Source: an uncultured Fidelibacterota bacterium
GTDB taxonomy: Bacteria; Fidelibacterota; Marinisomatia; Marinisomatales; TCS55
Assembly: GCA_913041075.1 (NCBI GenBank)
Contig: CAJWGZ010000002.1
Location: 1-39,634, forward strand
DNA length: 39,634 bases
Direction of reading: 5' to 3'
In this document: piece after piece, positions 1-9,771 of the stretch
Layout: each line of letters starts with the position of its first letter
Position numbering within the stretch: position 1 is the stretch's first letter
Translations under genes and position numbers: made by a program
Notes under the pieces: model-generated
What the model saw: only the letters and a program-made list of their open reading frames with translations
The model's database searches: none
Told to the model about the DNA's origin: nothing

Positions 1-2
1 AT

Positions 3-167
3 GATGCCTACATTCAGAAAGCATATTTTCGTGATACGGATGAAGTCTGGTTTAGAGTCCGTGTCGGCAGCTATGATAACCGGGAAACGGCACTTGCGGT
101 TGGTAAAGTTATCGCCAGTGCCATGGCCACGGATATCTGGGTTGATTTTGTAAGATTTGATGACTAA
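3..167 (+). CDS. C-terminal end of a SPOR-domain-like protein (truncated by window start)
   Basis: Frame 3 reads DAYIQKAYFRDTDEVWFRVRVGSYDNRETALAVGKVIASAMATDIWVDFVRFDD*; the F/YRVRVGSYDNRETA pattern is typical of SPOR domains. Confidence 0.7.
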   Translation, partial: DAYIQKAYFRDTDEVWFRVRVGSYDNRETALAVGKVIASAMATDIWVDFVRFDD

Positions 168-193
168 CAATTTTCATAAACCAAGGAGAAAAA

Positions 194-1441
194 ATGGATC
201 CAATGAAACTTTACTTTGATGTGCGGGACATTTTCCGCGCACCACGCCTCGCACTGAGCGGAAAAAAAGTCATTATTCTCATGCAAGCCAATCTGGTCGG
301 CTATACGGTATACTGGGTGTTGAATTATCTGGGTGCAGCGGCCCATGGCATGGCTTTTTCTGATACCTGGGCAGCTTATGGACTCTATCCCTGTGTACTA
401 AGCCTTGATTCCCTCTCCGGCATTGCCTGCGTACTCTACTGGATCGGAGTCGCCTTTTGGTTTTATGCCATTTCTTTAGGCGCTACTGCAGTGTCGCGCG
501 TAACCTATAAACAGCTGAAAGGCGACGAATTTTATTCCGGAGGTGATGCCTGGTCCTATGTCAAGAAACACTGGCATCCGGTCGTTTTCAGTTCCATTTC
601 ACTGGGCTTGATACTTGCCTTCCTTTTCTTCCTCGCTGCTATATTCGGCTTGGTAGGTAAAATACCCTATGTTGGTGAATTTCTTTTTGTACTACCCTAC
701 CTCCTGTATTTCTTTGGATCGGTATTTACAATCTACACCGGTATCGTATTCCTGGTCGCCCTAGTCTACACACCGGCAATTGTCGGTACCTACGAAGAAG
801 ATACTATGGGGACAGTCTGGCATAACTTTTCCATTACCTGGGGTCAACCCTGGCGAATCATTCTTTATCACGGTGCCCTAGTACCAGTTCTGGTACTGGG
901 TGCGTATTTTTTCTCTCATGCCTGGATTAGCGGCTATGGATTGATCAATGCAGTGTTCAGTCACGAATGGTTAATGGGGTCAAAACTGCTCAATATTGTT
1001 GGTTGGGCCACCCAGGCCGTTCACCCGGGTGCATTGTGCTCCCTGCTGGGTAATACCTGCAGTATTTGTATTGCCTGCTGTGCCGGCTGTGGTTCACTGC
1101 TAACATCCAGCGGTGTTGCACTTTCAGCCACGGAGCTGGTAGCTGCATTTATACTGGCAGTTTTCCTGTTCTTGCTGATCGTTTCGGTGGTATCCTATAC
1201 AATGGCCGTACTTTCAGTAGGCGAAACACTGATGTTCATCATTTTCAAAAAACGCTCTGATGATGATAATCTATTGGAAAGAAAAGATGAAGAAGAACTT
1301 GACGAAGAGGAAGAAGATGATAATTTCTCACTAGATGATGATGAATTTGATGATGACAGTGATACGAATACAGGAGCAGGTGAAGAAGGATCAACAAATG
1401 AAGCGGATCAGGATGATTCCGAGACGGAGGATAATCCCTAG
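194..1441 (+). CDS. Multi-pass membrane protein with Cys-rich segment and highly acidic C-terminal tail, unknown function
   Basis: 415 aa ORF, RBS aaggag upstream, several hydrophobic segments, D/E-rich tail of about 60 residues. Confidence 0.85.
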   Translation: MDPMKLYFDVRDIFRAPRLALSGKKVIILMQANLVGYTVYWVLNYLGAAAHGMAFSDTWAAYGLYPCVLSLDSLSGIACVLYWIGVAFWFYAISLGATAVSRVTYKQLKGDEFYSGGDAWSYVKKHWHPVVFSSISLGLILAFLFFLAAIFGLVGKIPYVGEFLFVLPYLLYFFGSVFTIYTGIVFLVALVYTPAIVGTYEEDTMGTVWHNFSITWGQPWRIILYHGALVPVLVLGAYFFSHAWISGYGLINAVFSHEWLMGSKLLNIVGWATQAVHPGALCSLLGNTCSICIACCAGCGSLLTSSGVALSATELVAAFILAVFLFLLIVSVVSYTMAVLSVGETLMFIIFKKRSDDDNLLERKDEEELDEEEEDDNFSLDDDEFDDDSDTNTGAGEEGSTNEADQDDSETEDNP

Positions 1442-1517
1442 GTAGGCAGCGCTTCTCATCCGGGGAATAATACTGATTTACCCCTTGGATGGATCTTGAC
1501 AAACTGGGTAATTTTCT

Positions 1518-2027
1518 ATGATAGAAGTGAAGCTATTTAGAGCGGATCTAGAACGCGGTTTAAATAAACAGCTTTTTGAAATTTCCAGCGAATATTTTGT
1601 TGACCAGGCTGTAGAGTTTGCAGAGGCAAAGATTACCTGTTCCCTGACCTCGGAAAAACAATGGCACGGATACCGCTTAACTGGAGAAATATCCATTCCT
1701 TTTTTCGAGACTTGTGATCGTTGTCTGGTTGAGTTTACCGATCAGCATACGACCGAATTCTTTATCCTGTTAACCAATGACAGTGAACTGTCAGGCGCGG
1801 AAGATGATGATGTAATCTGGTTTAGTGATGCTGAGAATACAGTTGACATTGGACCAGTCATCCGTGAACTGGTTCTGGTTGAAGAGCCGTTTAAGACTAT
1901 ATGTAGTGTTGATTGCAATGGAATCTGTCCTTATTGTGGCGCAAATCGGAATCAGGAAAACTGCGGTTGTAATGTAGATACCGTCGTAGACAATCGCTGG
2001 GAAAATTTGAAGCAAATTATTAAATAA
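1518..2027 (+). CDS. YceD/DUF177 family protein
   Basis: 169 aa; CDRCLVEF and CxxxCNGICPYCGANRNQENCGC Cys motifs; directly upstream of rpmF. Confidence 0.85.
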   Translation: MIEVKLFRADLERGLNKQLFEISSEYFVDQAVEFAEAKITCSLTSEKQWHGYRLTGEISIPFFETCDRCLVEFTDQHTTEFFILLTNDSELSGAEDDDVIWFSDAENTVDIGPVIRELVLVEEPFKTICSVDCNGICPYCGANRNQENCGCNVDTVVDNRWENLKQIIK

Positions 2028-2058
2028 AATAGTAAACAAAAAAAATTAGGAGAAAGAA

Positions 2059-2238
2059 ATGGCACTTCCAAAAACTAGAATATCAAGAGCAAGGGGCCGT
2101 AAACGCAGAACTCATTACAAAGCAGGACATGTGGCCATCATGACCTGTCCACAGTGCAGTCAGAAAAAAATGCCGCACCGCGCTTGTCCAAATTGCGGTT
2201 ATTACCGTGGTCGACCAGTTATTTCGGCTGCTGACTAA
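2059..2238 (+). CDS. rpmF: 50S ribosomal protein L32
   Basis: 59 aa, below the ORF-track cutoff: MALPKTRISRARGRKRRTHYKAGHVAIMTCPQCSQKKMPHRACPNCGYYRGRPVISAAD; CPxC..CPNCG zinc ribbon; RBS aggaga. Confidence 0.95.
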   Translation: MALPKTRISRARGRKRRTHYKAGHVAIMTCPQCSQKKMPHRACPNCGYYRGRPVISAAD

Positions 2239-2247
2239 AAACATTTA

Positions 2248-3255
2248 ATGAAAATTGCCTTAGATGCTATGGGGGGAGATCTGGCGCCTCGATCCCCTGT
2301 CGTAGGCACACTGCAATTCCTGCAGGATCAGACTTCCGGAATGGAAGTAATTCTGGTCGGTGACCAAACCATATTAAAGGAAGAACTAGGTGGTTCTATC
2401 CCTAAAGGTATCAGGATCCACCATACAACCCAAGTGGTGACCATGCATGAACGAGGCTCTAAAGCCATAAAGACCAAACCAGATTCATCGATCGTGCAGG
2501 GTATAAACCTGGTCAAGGATGGTCTTGCGGATGCCTTCGTCAGTGCCGGTCACACGGGCGCGATCATTGCTACATCATTATTGTCTTTGGGGTGCATTGA
2601 AGGGTTAAAACGCCCAGCCCTGGCAGCCTATATTCCTACGGCAACCGGCGGGAAAATGATATGTGATGTCGGTGCTAATCCTGATGCACGACCGGAGCAT
2701 ATGCTGCAGTTCGCGATTATGGCCGCCATTTACTTTGATCATGTGGAAGGCAAACCACATCCTAAGATTGGCCTAGTCAATATCGGTTCAGAGCCCAGCA
2801 AGGGTAGCGATCTTTATCAGGAAACACATAAATTGGTCAAGAAGGAACTGCCCAATGACTTTATTGGCAATGTGGAAGGAAGACACTTGTTGGATTCGCC
2901 GGCCGACATCCTCATCTGCGATGGATTTGTTGGTAACACCATACTGAAATTTGCTGAGAGTTGGGTAAACCTTTTTATTAGACAGCTCAATAAACAGATT
3001 ATGGGCAAACGGTCATACCAAATGGTGGCACGCATGCTACAGCCTGTTTTTACCAACCTGAAAAAGCTTTACGACTATGAAGAATTTGGTGGCGTTCCCT
3101 TGCTGGGAGTGAATGGGGTCGTTATTGTCTCCCACGGAAATTCTTCTCCAAAAGCAGTGAAAAATTCACTTCTGGCAGCCAAAAAATGTATCACCGAAAA
3201 TCTGTTGGGCGATATCCAGCATAGCATTATTGAACATATGGTAGTAGTCAATTGA
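2248..3255 (+). CDS. plsX: Phosphate acyltransferase PlsX
   Basis: MKIALDAMGGDLAPRSPV N-terminus; rpmF-plsX-fabH order. Confidence 0.95.
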   Translation: MKIALDAMGGDLAPRSPVVGTLQFLQDQTSGMEVILVGDQTILKEELGGSIPKGIRIHHTTQVVTMHERGSKAIKTKPDSSIVQGINLVKDGLADAFVSAGHTGAIIATSLLSLGCIEGLKRPALAAYIPTATGGKMICDVGANPDARPEHMLQFAIMAAIYFDHVEGKPHPKIGLVNIGSEPSKGSDLYQETHKLVKKELPNDFIGNVEGRHLLDSPADILICDGFVGNTILKFAESWVNLFIRQLNKQIMGKRSYQMVARMLQPVFTNLKKLYDYEEFGGVPLLGVNGVVIVSHGNSSPKAVKNSLLAAKKCITENLLGDIQHSIIEHMVVVN

Positions 3256-4238
3256 GAGCTGCAATTACAGCAACCAGCCGTTATCTGCCAGATCATATCA
3301 TGACGAATTTTGAGCTGGAAAAGATGGTGAGTACCTCCGATGAATGGATCAGAACGAGAACAGGTATCAGCGAACGCCGCATAGTTCACAAAGGACAAAC
3401 CACTGCGGATATGAGTACGAATATTGCCAAAGAATTATTGCAGCGCTCCAACACCGACCCGGAAGAAGTGGAAGTAATCATTATTGCTACGGTGACGCCG
3501 GATATGGCCACACCGGCGACAGCTTCACTTGTCCAGGATAGAATTGGCGCGATAAAAGCATGGGGCTTTGACCTTTCTGGCGCCTGTACTGGATTTATTT
3601 ATGCCCTCGATACAGCAACCAGACTGATTGAATCGGGAAAATATAAAAAGGTCATGGTTATTGGTGTGGATACCATGAGTTCTGTACTCGATTATTCGGA
3701 TCGCAATACCTGTGTTCTATTTGGGGATGGGGGCGGCGGTGTGATGCTTGAGCGAGCAGCCGATGAGGAACATGGTGTGTTAGATTCCATTTTGCGTACC
3801 GATGGATCTGGTGGTGATTATCTCAAAATACCTGGCGGAGGCAGCCTTCACCCTGCTTCCCATGATACGGTAGATAAAAAATTACACTATATCACTCAGG
3901 ACGGTCGCGTGGTATTTAAGTTTGCAGTAAAAGGTATGGCCGATGTCAGTGCGCAAATTCTTGAACAAAATGGCATAGCAAGTAGTTCTGTAGATCTATA
4001 TATCCCTCATCAGGCCAACAAGCGTATCATTGATGGTGCGGCCGAGCGATGTGGATTTAATGAGAATCAAGTGTTTATAAACATTGATCGCTATGGTAAC
4101 ACAACAGCCGGGACTATTCCTATCTGTATAGATGAAGCGGTTGAATTTGGACGTTTACAGGATGGAAATCTACTGCTTTTAGCTGCGTTCGGCGCCGGTT
4201 TTACCTGGGGCAGTATGCTTATACGCTGGGGCAAATAA
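3252..4238 (+). CDS. fabH: 3-oxoacyl-ACP synthase III; TTG start overlaps plsX stop (TTGA)
   Basis: Active-site GACTGFIYAL Cys, YIPHQANKRII His, NTTAGTIP Asn motifs. Confidence 0.95.
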   Translation: MRAAITATSRYLPDHIMTNFELEKMVSTSDEWIRTRTGISERRIVHKGQTTADMSTNIAKELLQRSNTDPEEVEVIIIATVTPDMATPATASLVQDRIGAIKAWGFDLSGACTGFIYALDTATRLIESGKYKKVMVIGVDTMSSVLDYSDRNTCVLFGDGGGGVMLERAADEEHGVLDSILRTDGSGGDYLKIPGGGSLHPASHDTVDKKLHYITQDGRVVFKFAVKGMADVSAQILEQNGIASSSVDLYIPHQANKRIIDGAAERCGFNENQVFINIDRYGNTTAGTIPICIDEAVEFGRLQDGNLLLLAAFGAGFTWGSMLIRWGK

Positions 4239-4240
4239 AA

Positions 4241-5167
4241 ATGGCCACAGCGTTTGTTTGTCCTGGCCAAGGATCTCAAAAAGTATCCATGGGTCATGAT
4301 CTCTTTACGAGCAGCGAAGTTGGCAAAAAATATTTCGACCTGGCCAATGAGATCATGGAAATTGATATCCAGAATATAATTTTTAATGGCCCTGAAGAAA
4401 AATTAAAAGAAACCCAATATACCCAGCCAGCGATTTATATTGTCAGCGTTATTTTAGGATATATTTTATTGGAAAAGGGAATGCAACCTGATATGGTTGC
4501 GGGTCATAGTCTGGGTGAATATTCAGCCTGTACAATTGCTGGATCACTTGCTTTTAAAACAGGATTATCATTGGTGAAATTACGGGCAGAAAGTATGCAA
4601 GATGCCGGGATCACCAATCCCGGGACCATGGCTGCGATTATTGGCATGACCGATGAAGATGTCATATCCATGTGCAATACCATATCCAGTGATGAATCTG
4701 TAGTTGTTGCCGCAAATTTTAATTGTCCTGGTCAAGTAGTTATATCCGGAGACATTAATGCAGTACATGAGGCCATGGGAAAAGCCCATGATCTGGGGGC
4801 TAGAATGGCCAAAGAACTGAATGTTAGCGGAGCGTTCCATTCCCCACTGATGGATCCGGCCAAGAAACGGTTGTCTGCTGCATTGGATACTATTGAAATT
4901 AATACTGCTACCATGCCTGTTTATGCTAATGTCACCGCCCAACCAACGACTGAAGCTGATGAATTACGGTCGAATTTGAAAAACCAGCTCGATTGTCCGG
5001 TAAAATGGCATGAGACAATTGATAATATGAAAACTGCTGGCGCTACAGAAATGATGGAAGTTGGCCCCGGTCGCGTACTGCAGGGTTTGACCCGCAGAAT
5101 TGATAAAAAATTAATTTCGAAAGGTGTGGAAACCTTGGAACAAATCGAAGGAATTGCCCATGTTTGA
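4241..5167 (+). CDS. fabD: Malonyl-CoA:ACP transacylase
   Basis: CPGQGSQKVSMG and GHSLGEYSA motifs. Confidence 0.95.
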   Translation: MATAFVCPGQGSQKVSMGHDLFTSSEVGKKYFDLANEIMEIDIQNIIFNGPEEKLKETQYTQPAIYIVSVILGYILLEKGMQPDMVAGHSLGEYSACTIAGSLAFKTGLSLVKLRAESMQDAGITNPGTMAAIIGMTDEDVISMCNTISSDESVVVAANFNCPGQVVISGDINAVHEAMGKAHDLGARMAKELNVSGAFHSPLMDPAKKRLSAALDTIEINTATMPVYANVTAQPTTEADELRSNLKNQLDCPVKWHETIDNMKTAGATEMMEVGPGRVLQGLTRRIDKKLISKGVETLEQIEGIAHV

Positions 5168-5903
5168 TTTATCTGGAAAAGTTGCCTTAGTAACCGGCGC
5201 ATCCCGTGGTATCGGCTGTGGTATTGCCAAAACACTGGCTGAAAATGGTGCTCATGTTGTATGTGTCAGTCGCAAAGTAAGTGATGTTCAGTCTGTTGCT
5301 GATGAAATTACCGCTGCTGGCGGTGCCGCCACCGCAGTTGCCTGTGATATATCTGATTCAGATAATGTGAGTAAATTGATCAAGGAAACAGTCGCAACCC
5401 ATGATCATCTTGATATACTGGTGAATAATGCTGGTGTTACCAGAGATAATTTGTTAATGCGCATGTCTGAGGATGACTGGAATACGGTTTTAAATATAAA
5501 TTTGAAGGCTGCTTTTATTGCTATCAAGGCAGCAGCGCGAACGATGATGAAGCAACGCAACGGTCGAATTATTAATATTTCATCTGTAGTTGGTCTGATG
5601 GGTAATGCCGGCCAGGTCAATTATGCCGCATCCAAAGCAGGGCTTATTGGGCTAACCAAATCCACAGCCCGTGAATTGGCATCCCGCGGTATCACTGCAA
5701 ACTGTATCGCTCCAGGTTATGTTGCGACAGATATGACCAAGGAACTTGGAGATGAGGTGCAACAATCATTAAATGAAAAAATACCACTTGGACGAATGGG
5801 TCAGGTAGAAGATATAGCCTATGCTGTCGCTTTTCTAGCATCAGACGAGGCAGAATATATCACAGGACAGACGCTGGCCATCGATGGTGGTATGGTTATG
5901 TAA
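5160..5903 (+). CDS. fabG: 3-oxoacyl-ACP reductase; start revised from ORF-track 5124 to ATG 5160
   Basis: [43 protein letters not shown] motifs; the ATG overlaps the fabD end. Confidence 0.95.
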   Translation: MFDLSGKVALVTGASRGIGCGIAKTLAENGAHVVCVSRKVSDVQSVADEITAAGGAATAVACDISDSDNVSKLIKETVATHDHLDILVNNAGVTRDNLLMRMSEDDWNTVLNINLKAAFIAIKAAARTMMKQRNGRIINISSVVGLMGNAGQVNYAASKAGLIGLTKSTARELASRGITANCIAPGYVATDMTKELGDEVQQSLNEKIPLGRMGQVEDIAYAVAFLASDEAEYITGQTLAIDGGMVM

Positions 5904-5928
5904 GCTAAATCAAAGGAGGAATACCTAT

Positions 5929-6159
5929 ATGTCTACATTTGACAAAGTGAAAGACATCATATTGGACAAACTTGGTGCAGAAGAAGACAAAATAACAGAA
6001 GCTGCATCTTTTATGGATGATCTCGGAGCAGATTCTCTTGATACGGTGGAATTGATCATGGAAATGGAAGAAGAATTTGGCATAGAGATACCTGATGAAG
6101 AGGCGGAAAAACTTGCCACTGTCGGCGATGCAGTCAGTTATATTGATTCTGTTAGCTGA
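5929..6159 (+). CDS. acpP: Acyl carrier protein; start revised from 5884 to ATG 5929
   Basis: 76 aa, [15 protein letters not shown] phosphopantetheine motif; strong RBS aaaggagga upstream. Confidence 0.96.
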   Translation: MSTFDKVKDIILDKLGAEEDKITEAASFMDDLGADSLDTVELIMEMEEEFGIEIPDEEAEKLATVGDAVSYIDSVS

Positions 6160-6176
6160 TAAACTAGTCTATTAAT

Positions 6177-7412
6177 ATGCGGGTTGTTGTCACTGGCATG
6201 GGAGCGGTTGCTCCCAACGGTAATAGTGTCTCCGAATATTGGGATGCCTTAACTGCCGGTCAGAGCGGTATTGATCATATTACTTATTTTGATACCACCG
6301 ACTTTCCTGTAAAAATTGCCGGTGAGGTGAGCAACTTCGATCCCGAGCAATATTTTGAACGAAAGGAAGTACGCAAGCTGGATCCATTCAGCGTTTATGC
6401 GCTGGTAGCCTCTAATGAGGCTATACAGATGTCTGGTTTGGATGCTGGCGGATTTGATCCACAGCGTGCTGGTGTCATGCTCGGTTGCGGCATCGGTGGA
6501 ATCACGACACTATTAGCTGAACACGTTGTTCTTCAGAATCGTGGTGCCCGGCGGATAAGCCCCTTTTTTGTAACCAAACTGATTTCCAATATCGCTGGCG
6601 GACAGATTGCCATTAAATGGGATCTGCGAGGACCAAACCAAACTGTTACCTCTGCTTGTGCCTCGGCAACTGATGCAATTGGATTGGCATTACGGTTGAT
6701 TCAATCAGGTTCGGCAGATATTATGGTTGCTGGTGGAACTGAAGCATCCATTTGTGACTTACCCCTGGCTGGTTTTTCAACCATAAGGGCCCTTTGTAAT
6801 GCGGCGGATCCACCCCAAAGTGCCAGTCGCCCGTTTGACAAGGATCGCGGGGGGTTCGTCATGGGCGAAGGCGCGGGTATCCTTGTTTTGGAAACGGAAA
6901 AGCATGCGCAATCCCGTGGCGCAACAATAATAGGAGAACTCGCCGGTTATGGATCCACCAATGACGCATTTCATGTTACCCAGCCCGCAGAGGGCGGTGC
7001 CGGTGCTGTAAAAGCTATGCAGTTAGCCATAGAAGATGCTGGTGCAGAACCGGAAGAGGTTGATTACATTAATGCCCATGGAACATCTACACCGTATAAT
7101 GACAAGAATGAAACAGCTGCAATAAAAACTGTTTTTGGGGATCATGCACGTAAGTTGAAGATTAGCTCAACTAAATCAATGACCGGGCACCTATTGGGTG
7201 CCAGCGGTGGCATTGAGGCGATCGCAGCCCTGAAAACAATCGAAAAGCAAACCATCCCCCCTACGATCAATTATACGACCCCTGATCCAGATTGTGATTT
7301 GGACTACGTCCCCAATACTGCAGAAGAAACGCAGGTAAATTCAGTCCTATCAAATACCTTTGGCTTTGGCGGCCATAATGCCGTTGTCTTCATGCGCAAG
7401 TGGCAAGATTAG
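6177..7412 (+). CDS. fabF: 3-oxoacyl-ACP synthase II
   Basis: MRVVVTGMGAVAPNG; active-site TSACASATDAIG; NAHGTSTPYND; STKSMTGHLLGASG. Confidence 0.95.
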   Translation: MRVVVTGMGAVAPNGNSVSEYWDALTAGQSGIDHITYFDTTDFPVKIAGEVSNFDPEQYFERKEVRKLDPFSVYALVASNEAIQMSGLDAGGFDPQRAGVMLGCGIGGITTLLAEHVVLQNRGARRISPFFVTKLISNIAGGQIAIKWDLRGPNQTVTSACASATDAIGLALRLIQSGSADIMVAGGTEASICDLPLAGFSTIRALCNAADPPQSASRPFDKDRGGFVMGEGAGILVLETEKHAQSRGATIIGELAGYGSTNDAFHVTQPAEGGAGAVKAMQLAIEDAGAEPEEVDYINAHGTSTPYNDKNETAAIKTVFGDHARKLKISSTKSMTGHLLGASGGIEAIAALKTIEKQTIPPTINYTTPDPDCDLDYVPNTAEETQVNSVLSNTFGFGGHNAVVFMRKWQD

Positions 7413-7413
7413 C

Positions 7414-8124
7414 GTGGGTCTGATTACTGCTTTAAAATCTGTCTTAAAATCTACCCTAGATCCCCAACCAAAAATAACTAAGACCATTGGCTATCAGTTC
7501 AGGAAACCAGATTATCTTGAACAGGCTCTTACGCACCGCTCGGTCACGCCCGAGCCGCGCAAAAACTATGAACGTCTAGAATTCTTAGGAGATGCGGTGA
7601 TTGACATAATCATCAGCCGTGAACTAATGCGCCATTATCCAGAGGGCGATGAGGGTCTGCTTACCAAAAAACGGGCGGCGCTTGTGCAGCAATCCTTTTT
7701 AGCAACCATTGGTAACATGCTCGATGTTATTGATAATTTGAACGTGGAACCAAGCGTAGATCTCACCAATGAAAAGGTGGCGTCTAAACAACAGGCCAAC
7801 CTTGTGGAAGCGTTAATCGGCGCGGTCTACTTGGATGGCGGTATTAAACCAGCAAAAAAAATAATCCTGGATACCATTTGGAGACACCGCAGTGAAGCTT
7901 GGAAAACTATTAATTATAAAGGCCAGTTAATTGAATATTGTCATGCCAATGCTATTAACAATCCAAAATTTAACCTGGTTAATGTTTCCGGACCTGACCA
8001 TCAGAAAATGTTTGAAGTACACGTAACCATCAATGGCCACGGATATCCAACAGGTGTGGGAACAGATAAAAAATCAGCGGAACAATCAGCTGCCCAAAAG
8101 GCTTTAGACAGCCTAATGGTTTAA
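7414..8124 (+). CDS. rnc: Ribonuclease III; probable GTG start at 7414 (the 7360 start overlaps fabF)
   Basis: ERLEFLGDAVIDIIIS signature; C-terminal dsRBD (GVGTDKKSAEQSAAQKAL). Confidence 0.93.
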   Translation: MGLITALKSVLKSTLDPQPKITKTIGYQFRKPDYLEQALTHRSVTPEPRKNYERLEFLGDAVIDIIISRELMRHYPEGDEGLLTKKRAALVQQSFLATIGNMLDVIDNLNVEPSVDLTNEKVASKQQANLVEALIGAVYLDGGIKPAKKIILDTIWRHRSEAWKTINYKGQLIEYCHANAINNPKFNLVNVSGPDHQKMFEVHVTINGHGYPTGVGTDKKSAEQSAAQKALDSLMV

Positions 8125-8664
8125 TTAATGCTTTAGCTCTTTGATCTGATCGCGGATCTTAGCAGCAACTTCATATTTCTCCCCTTCAACTGCTACCTGT
8201 AACCGATCTTCTAGTTCTTTTACCGATAAACTGGTGCTTGTTTCCCCGGGGATCTCATCGTCTTCGTCTTCAATTCCGGCCTCATCAAATAATTTTTCCG
8301 CGATCATAATTGGTGCCTGCATCCGTAATCCGACTGCGATTGCATCACTGGGCCTGGAATCCACCGAACGCTTACCAGTGATCTTGCCATTGATATCCAG
8401 TGTTGCATAGAACACGCCTTCTTCCAAACTTGTGATCCGTACAGCAACCAGATTCGCCTCTACTTCCTTAATCAATAGACCAATCAGGTCGTGTGTCAGC
8501 GGTCGCGGAGTATCCATTGATTCCAAGGCCAAAGCAATAGACTGCGCTTCGAAGGCCCCTACGATAACAGGCAGTTTCCTGGTTCCATTTATTTCACAAA
8601 GAATAACAGCATAACTGCGGCTTGGTGGGTGAAATGATATTTTCTGAACTTTAACCGGTATCAT
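8125..8664 (-). CDS. Bifunctional nuclease family (DUF151) protein with C-terminal UVR domain
   Basis: LPVIVGAFEAQSIALALE; SRPSDAIAVGLRMQAPI; ELEDRLQVAVEGEKYEVAAKIRDQI UVR motif. Confidence 0.88.
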   Translation of the reverse strand: MIPVKVQKISFHPPSRSYAVILCEINGTRKLPVIVGAFEAQSIALALESMDTPRPLTHDLIGLLIKEVEANLVAVRITSLEEGVFYATLDINGKITGKRSVDSRPSDAIAVGLRMQAPIMIAEKLFDEAGIEDEDDEIPGETSTSLSVKELEDRLQVAVEGEKYEVAAKIRDQIKELKH

Positions 8665-8729
8665 AGGTGAAAATAATTTAGGCTATGTACAGGCGGGTAA
8701 GCCAACCTTTTTTTCTACGAAATGGCAAT

Positions 8730-9770
8730 TTATTTACGCGATAGTTGATCTTTTAGGTTCGAAATTTTTTCAACCGGGGATGGATCGGTATCGTGCAAAT
8801 ATGCGCACCACAGACTAACCCAGTCTCCATAATGAATAAGGTGTAATAATCGTTCAAAGCGACTGCCACCACCTACAGCAACTTCGTATTGGTTTTTTGT
8901 AACATTATCTAGGATCGCACCAGTAACATCCTGGCGCACAGAAACCCGTTCATGATCGCTTTTATCTTTGAGCCAGATAATGCTCAAATGATTGAACAAC
9001 TCAGGATTATTATCCCAGCCAACGATCTCATTATGATTCAACTCCGGCAATTCATTATGAAAGGCCAGCATTTTCCCATTTTCACAAAACTGACCTCGCC
9101 AGCGCAGCGCAACTACAGCTGTACTCTCCGTCTCACCATATATTATAGGTATTGTACCATGAACACTTTTGGCCAATGACCAGGTTCCATTTTCATCATC
9201 AGCTTTACTGTAGTTATCCCGCAAGGATTCCAGTAGATCAGCTGTTTTTTTAAGTTTTTGCTCAATATCTGAAGCCACCAGCCCGACTCCCATCAGTAGG
9301 TACAACATCGGTACAAATGAATAGGCCAATGCGGCTCTGGGCTGCAGGCCAGTTGGTATGAGTACAGTATCACAATTATTTTTCTGCAGCACATCCAACA
9401 GGGTCCCGCCGGTGGTAATTCCACAGACCTGGCAGCCCTTTGTCAGCGCGTCCGCTAAAGCACTCAATGTTTCTTCAGTTCCGCCTGAATATGATGATGC
9501 GATCACCAGTGTACGTGCATTGGCCCAGGCTGGAACATTATAATTACGGGATACATAGATGGGTACTTTTAATTCATCGCGCAGGAGCATACGATTAACA
9601 TCGCCGCCGATCGCTGAACCGCCCATGCCGGCAACGACAACATTTTCGATTTTAGTATATGTGCTGGTTAAAGATACCTGTTGGCCAATGGCCATGGCAT
9701 CTCGCAGATTATCCGCAAAACTATATATGGCCTTTTTCATATCCTCGGGGTCTGTAAATGTTTTGCTCAT
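8730..9770 (-). CDS. SIS-domain bifunctional phosphoglucose/phosphomannose isomerase
   Basis: VVAGMGGSAIGGDV, ASSYSGGTEETLSAL, ELNHNEIVGW motifs. Confidence 0.85.
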   Translation of the reverse strand: MSKTFTDPEDMKKAIYSFADNLRDAMAIGQQVSLTSTYTKIENVVVAGMGGSAIGGDVNRMLLRDELKVPIYVSRNYNVPAWANARTLVIASSYSGGTEETLSALADALTKGCQVCGITTGGTLLDVLQKNNCDTVLIPTGLQPRAALAYSFVPMLYLLMGVGLVASDIEQKLKKTADLLESLRDNYSKADDENGTWSLAKSVHGTIPIIYGETESTAVVALRWRGQFCENGKMLAFHNELPELNHNEIVGWDNNPELFNHLSIIWLKDKSDHERVSVRQDVTGAILDNVTKNQYEVAVGGGSRFERLLHLIHYGDWVSLWCAYLHDTDPSPVEKISNLKDQLSRK

Positions 9771-9771
9771 A

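Noticed and set aside
1245-1502. Minus-strand His/Leu-rich 85-aa ORF
   Set aside because: Antisense shadow of the acidic tail of the 194..1441 ORF.
4580-4942. Minus-strand 120-aa ORF within fabD
   Set aside because: Lies entirely antisense to a well-supported fabD; no recognisable domain.
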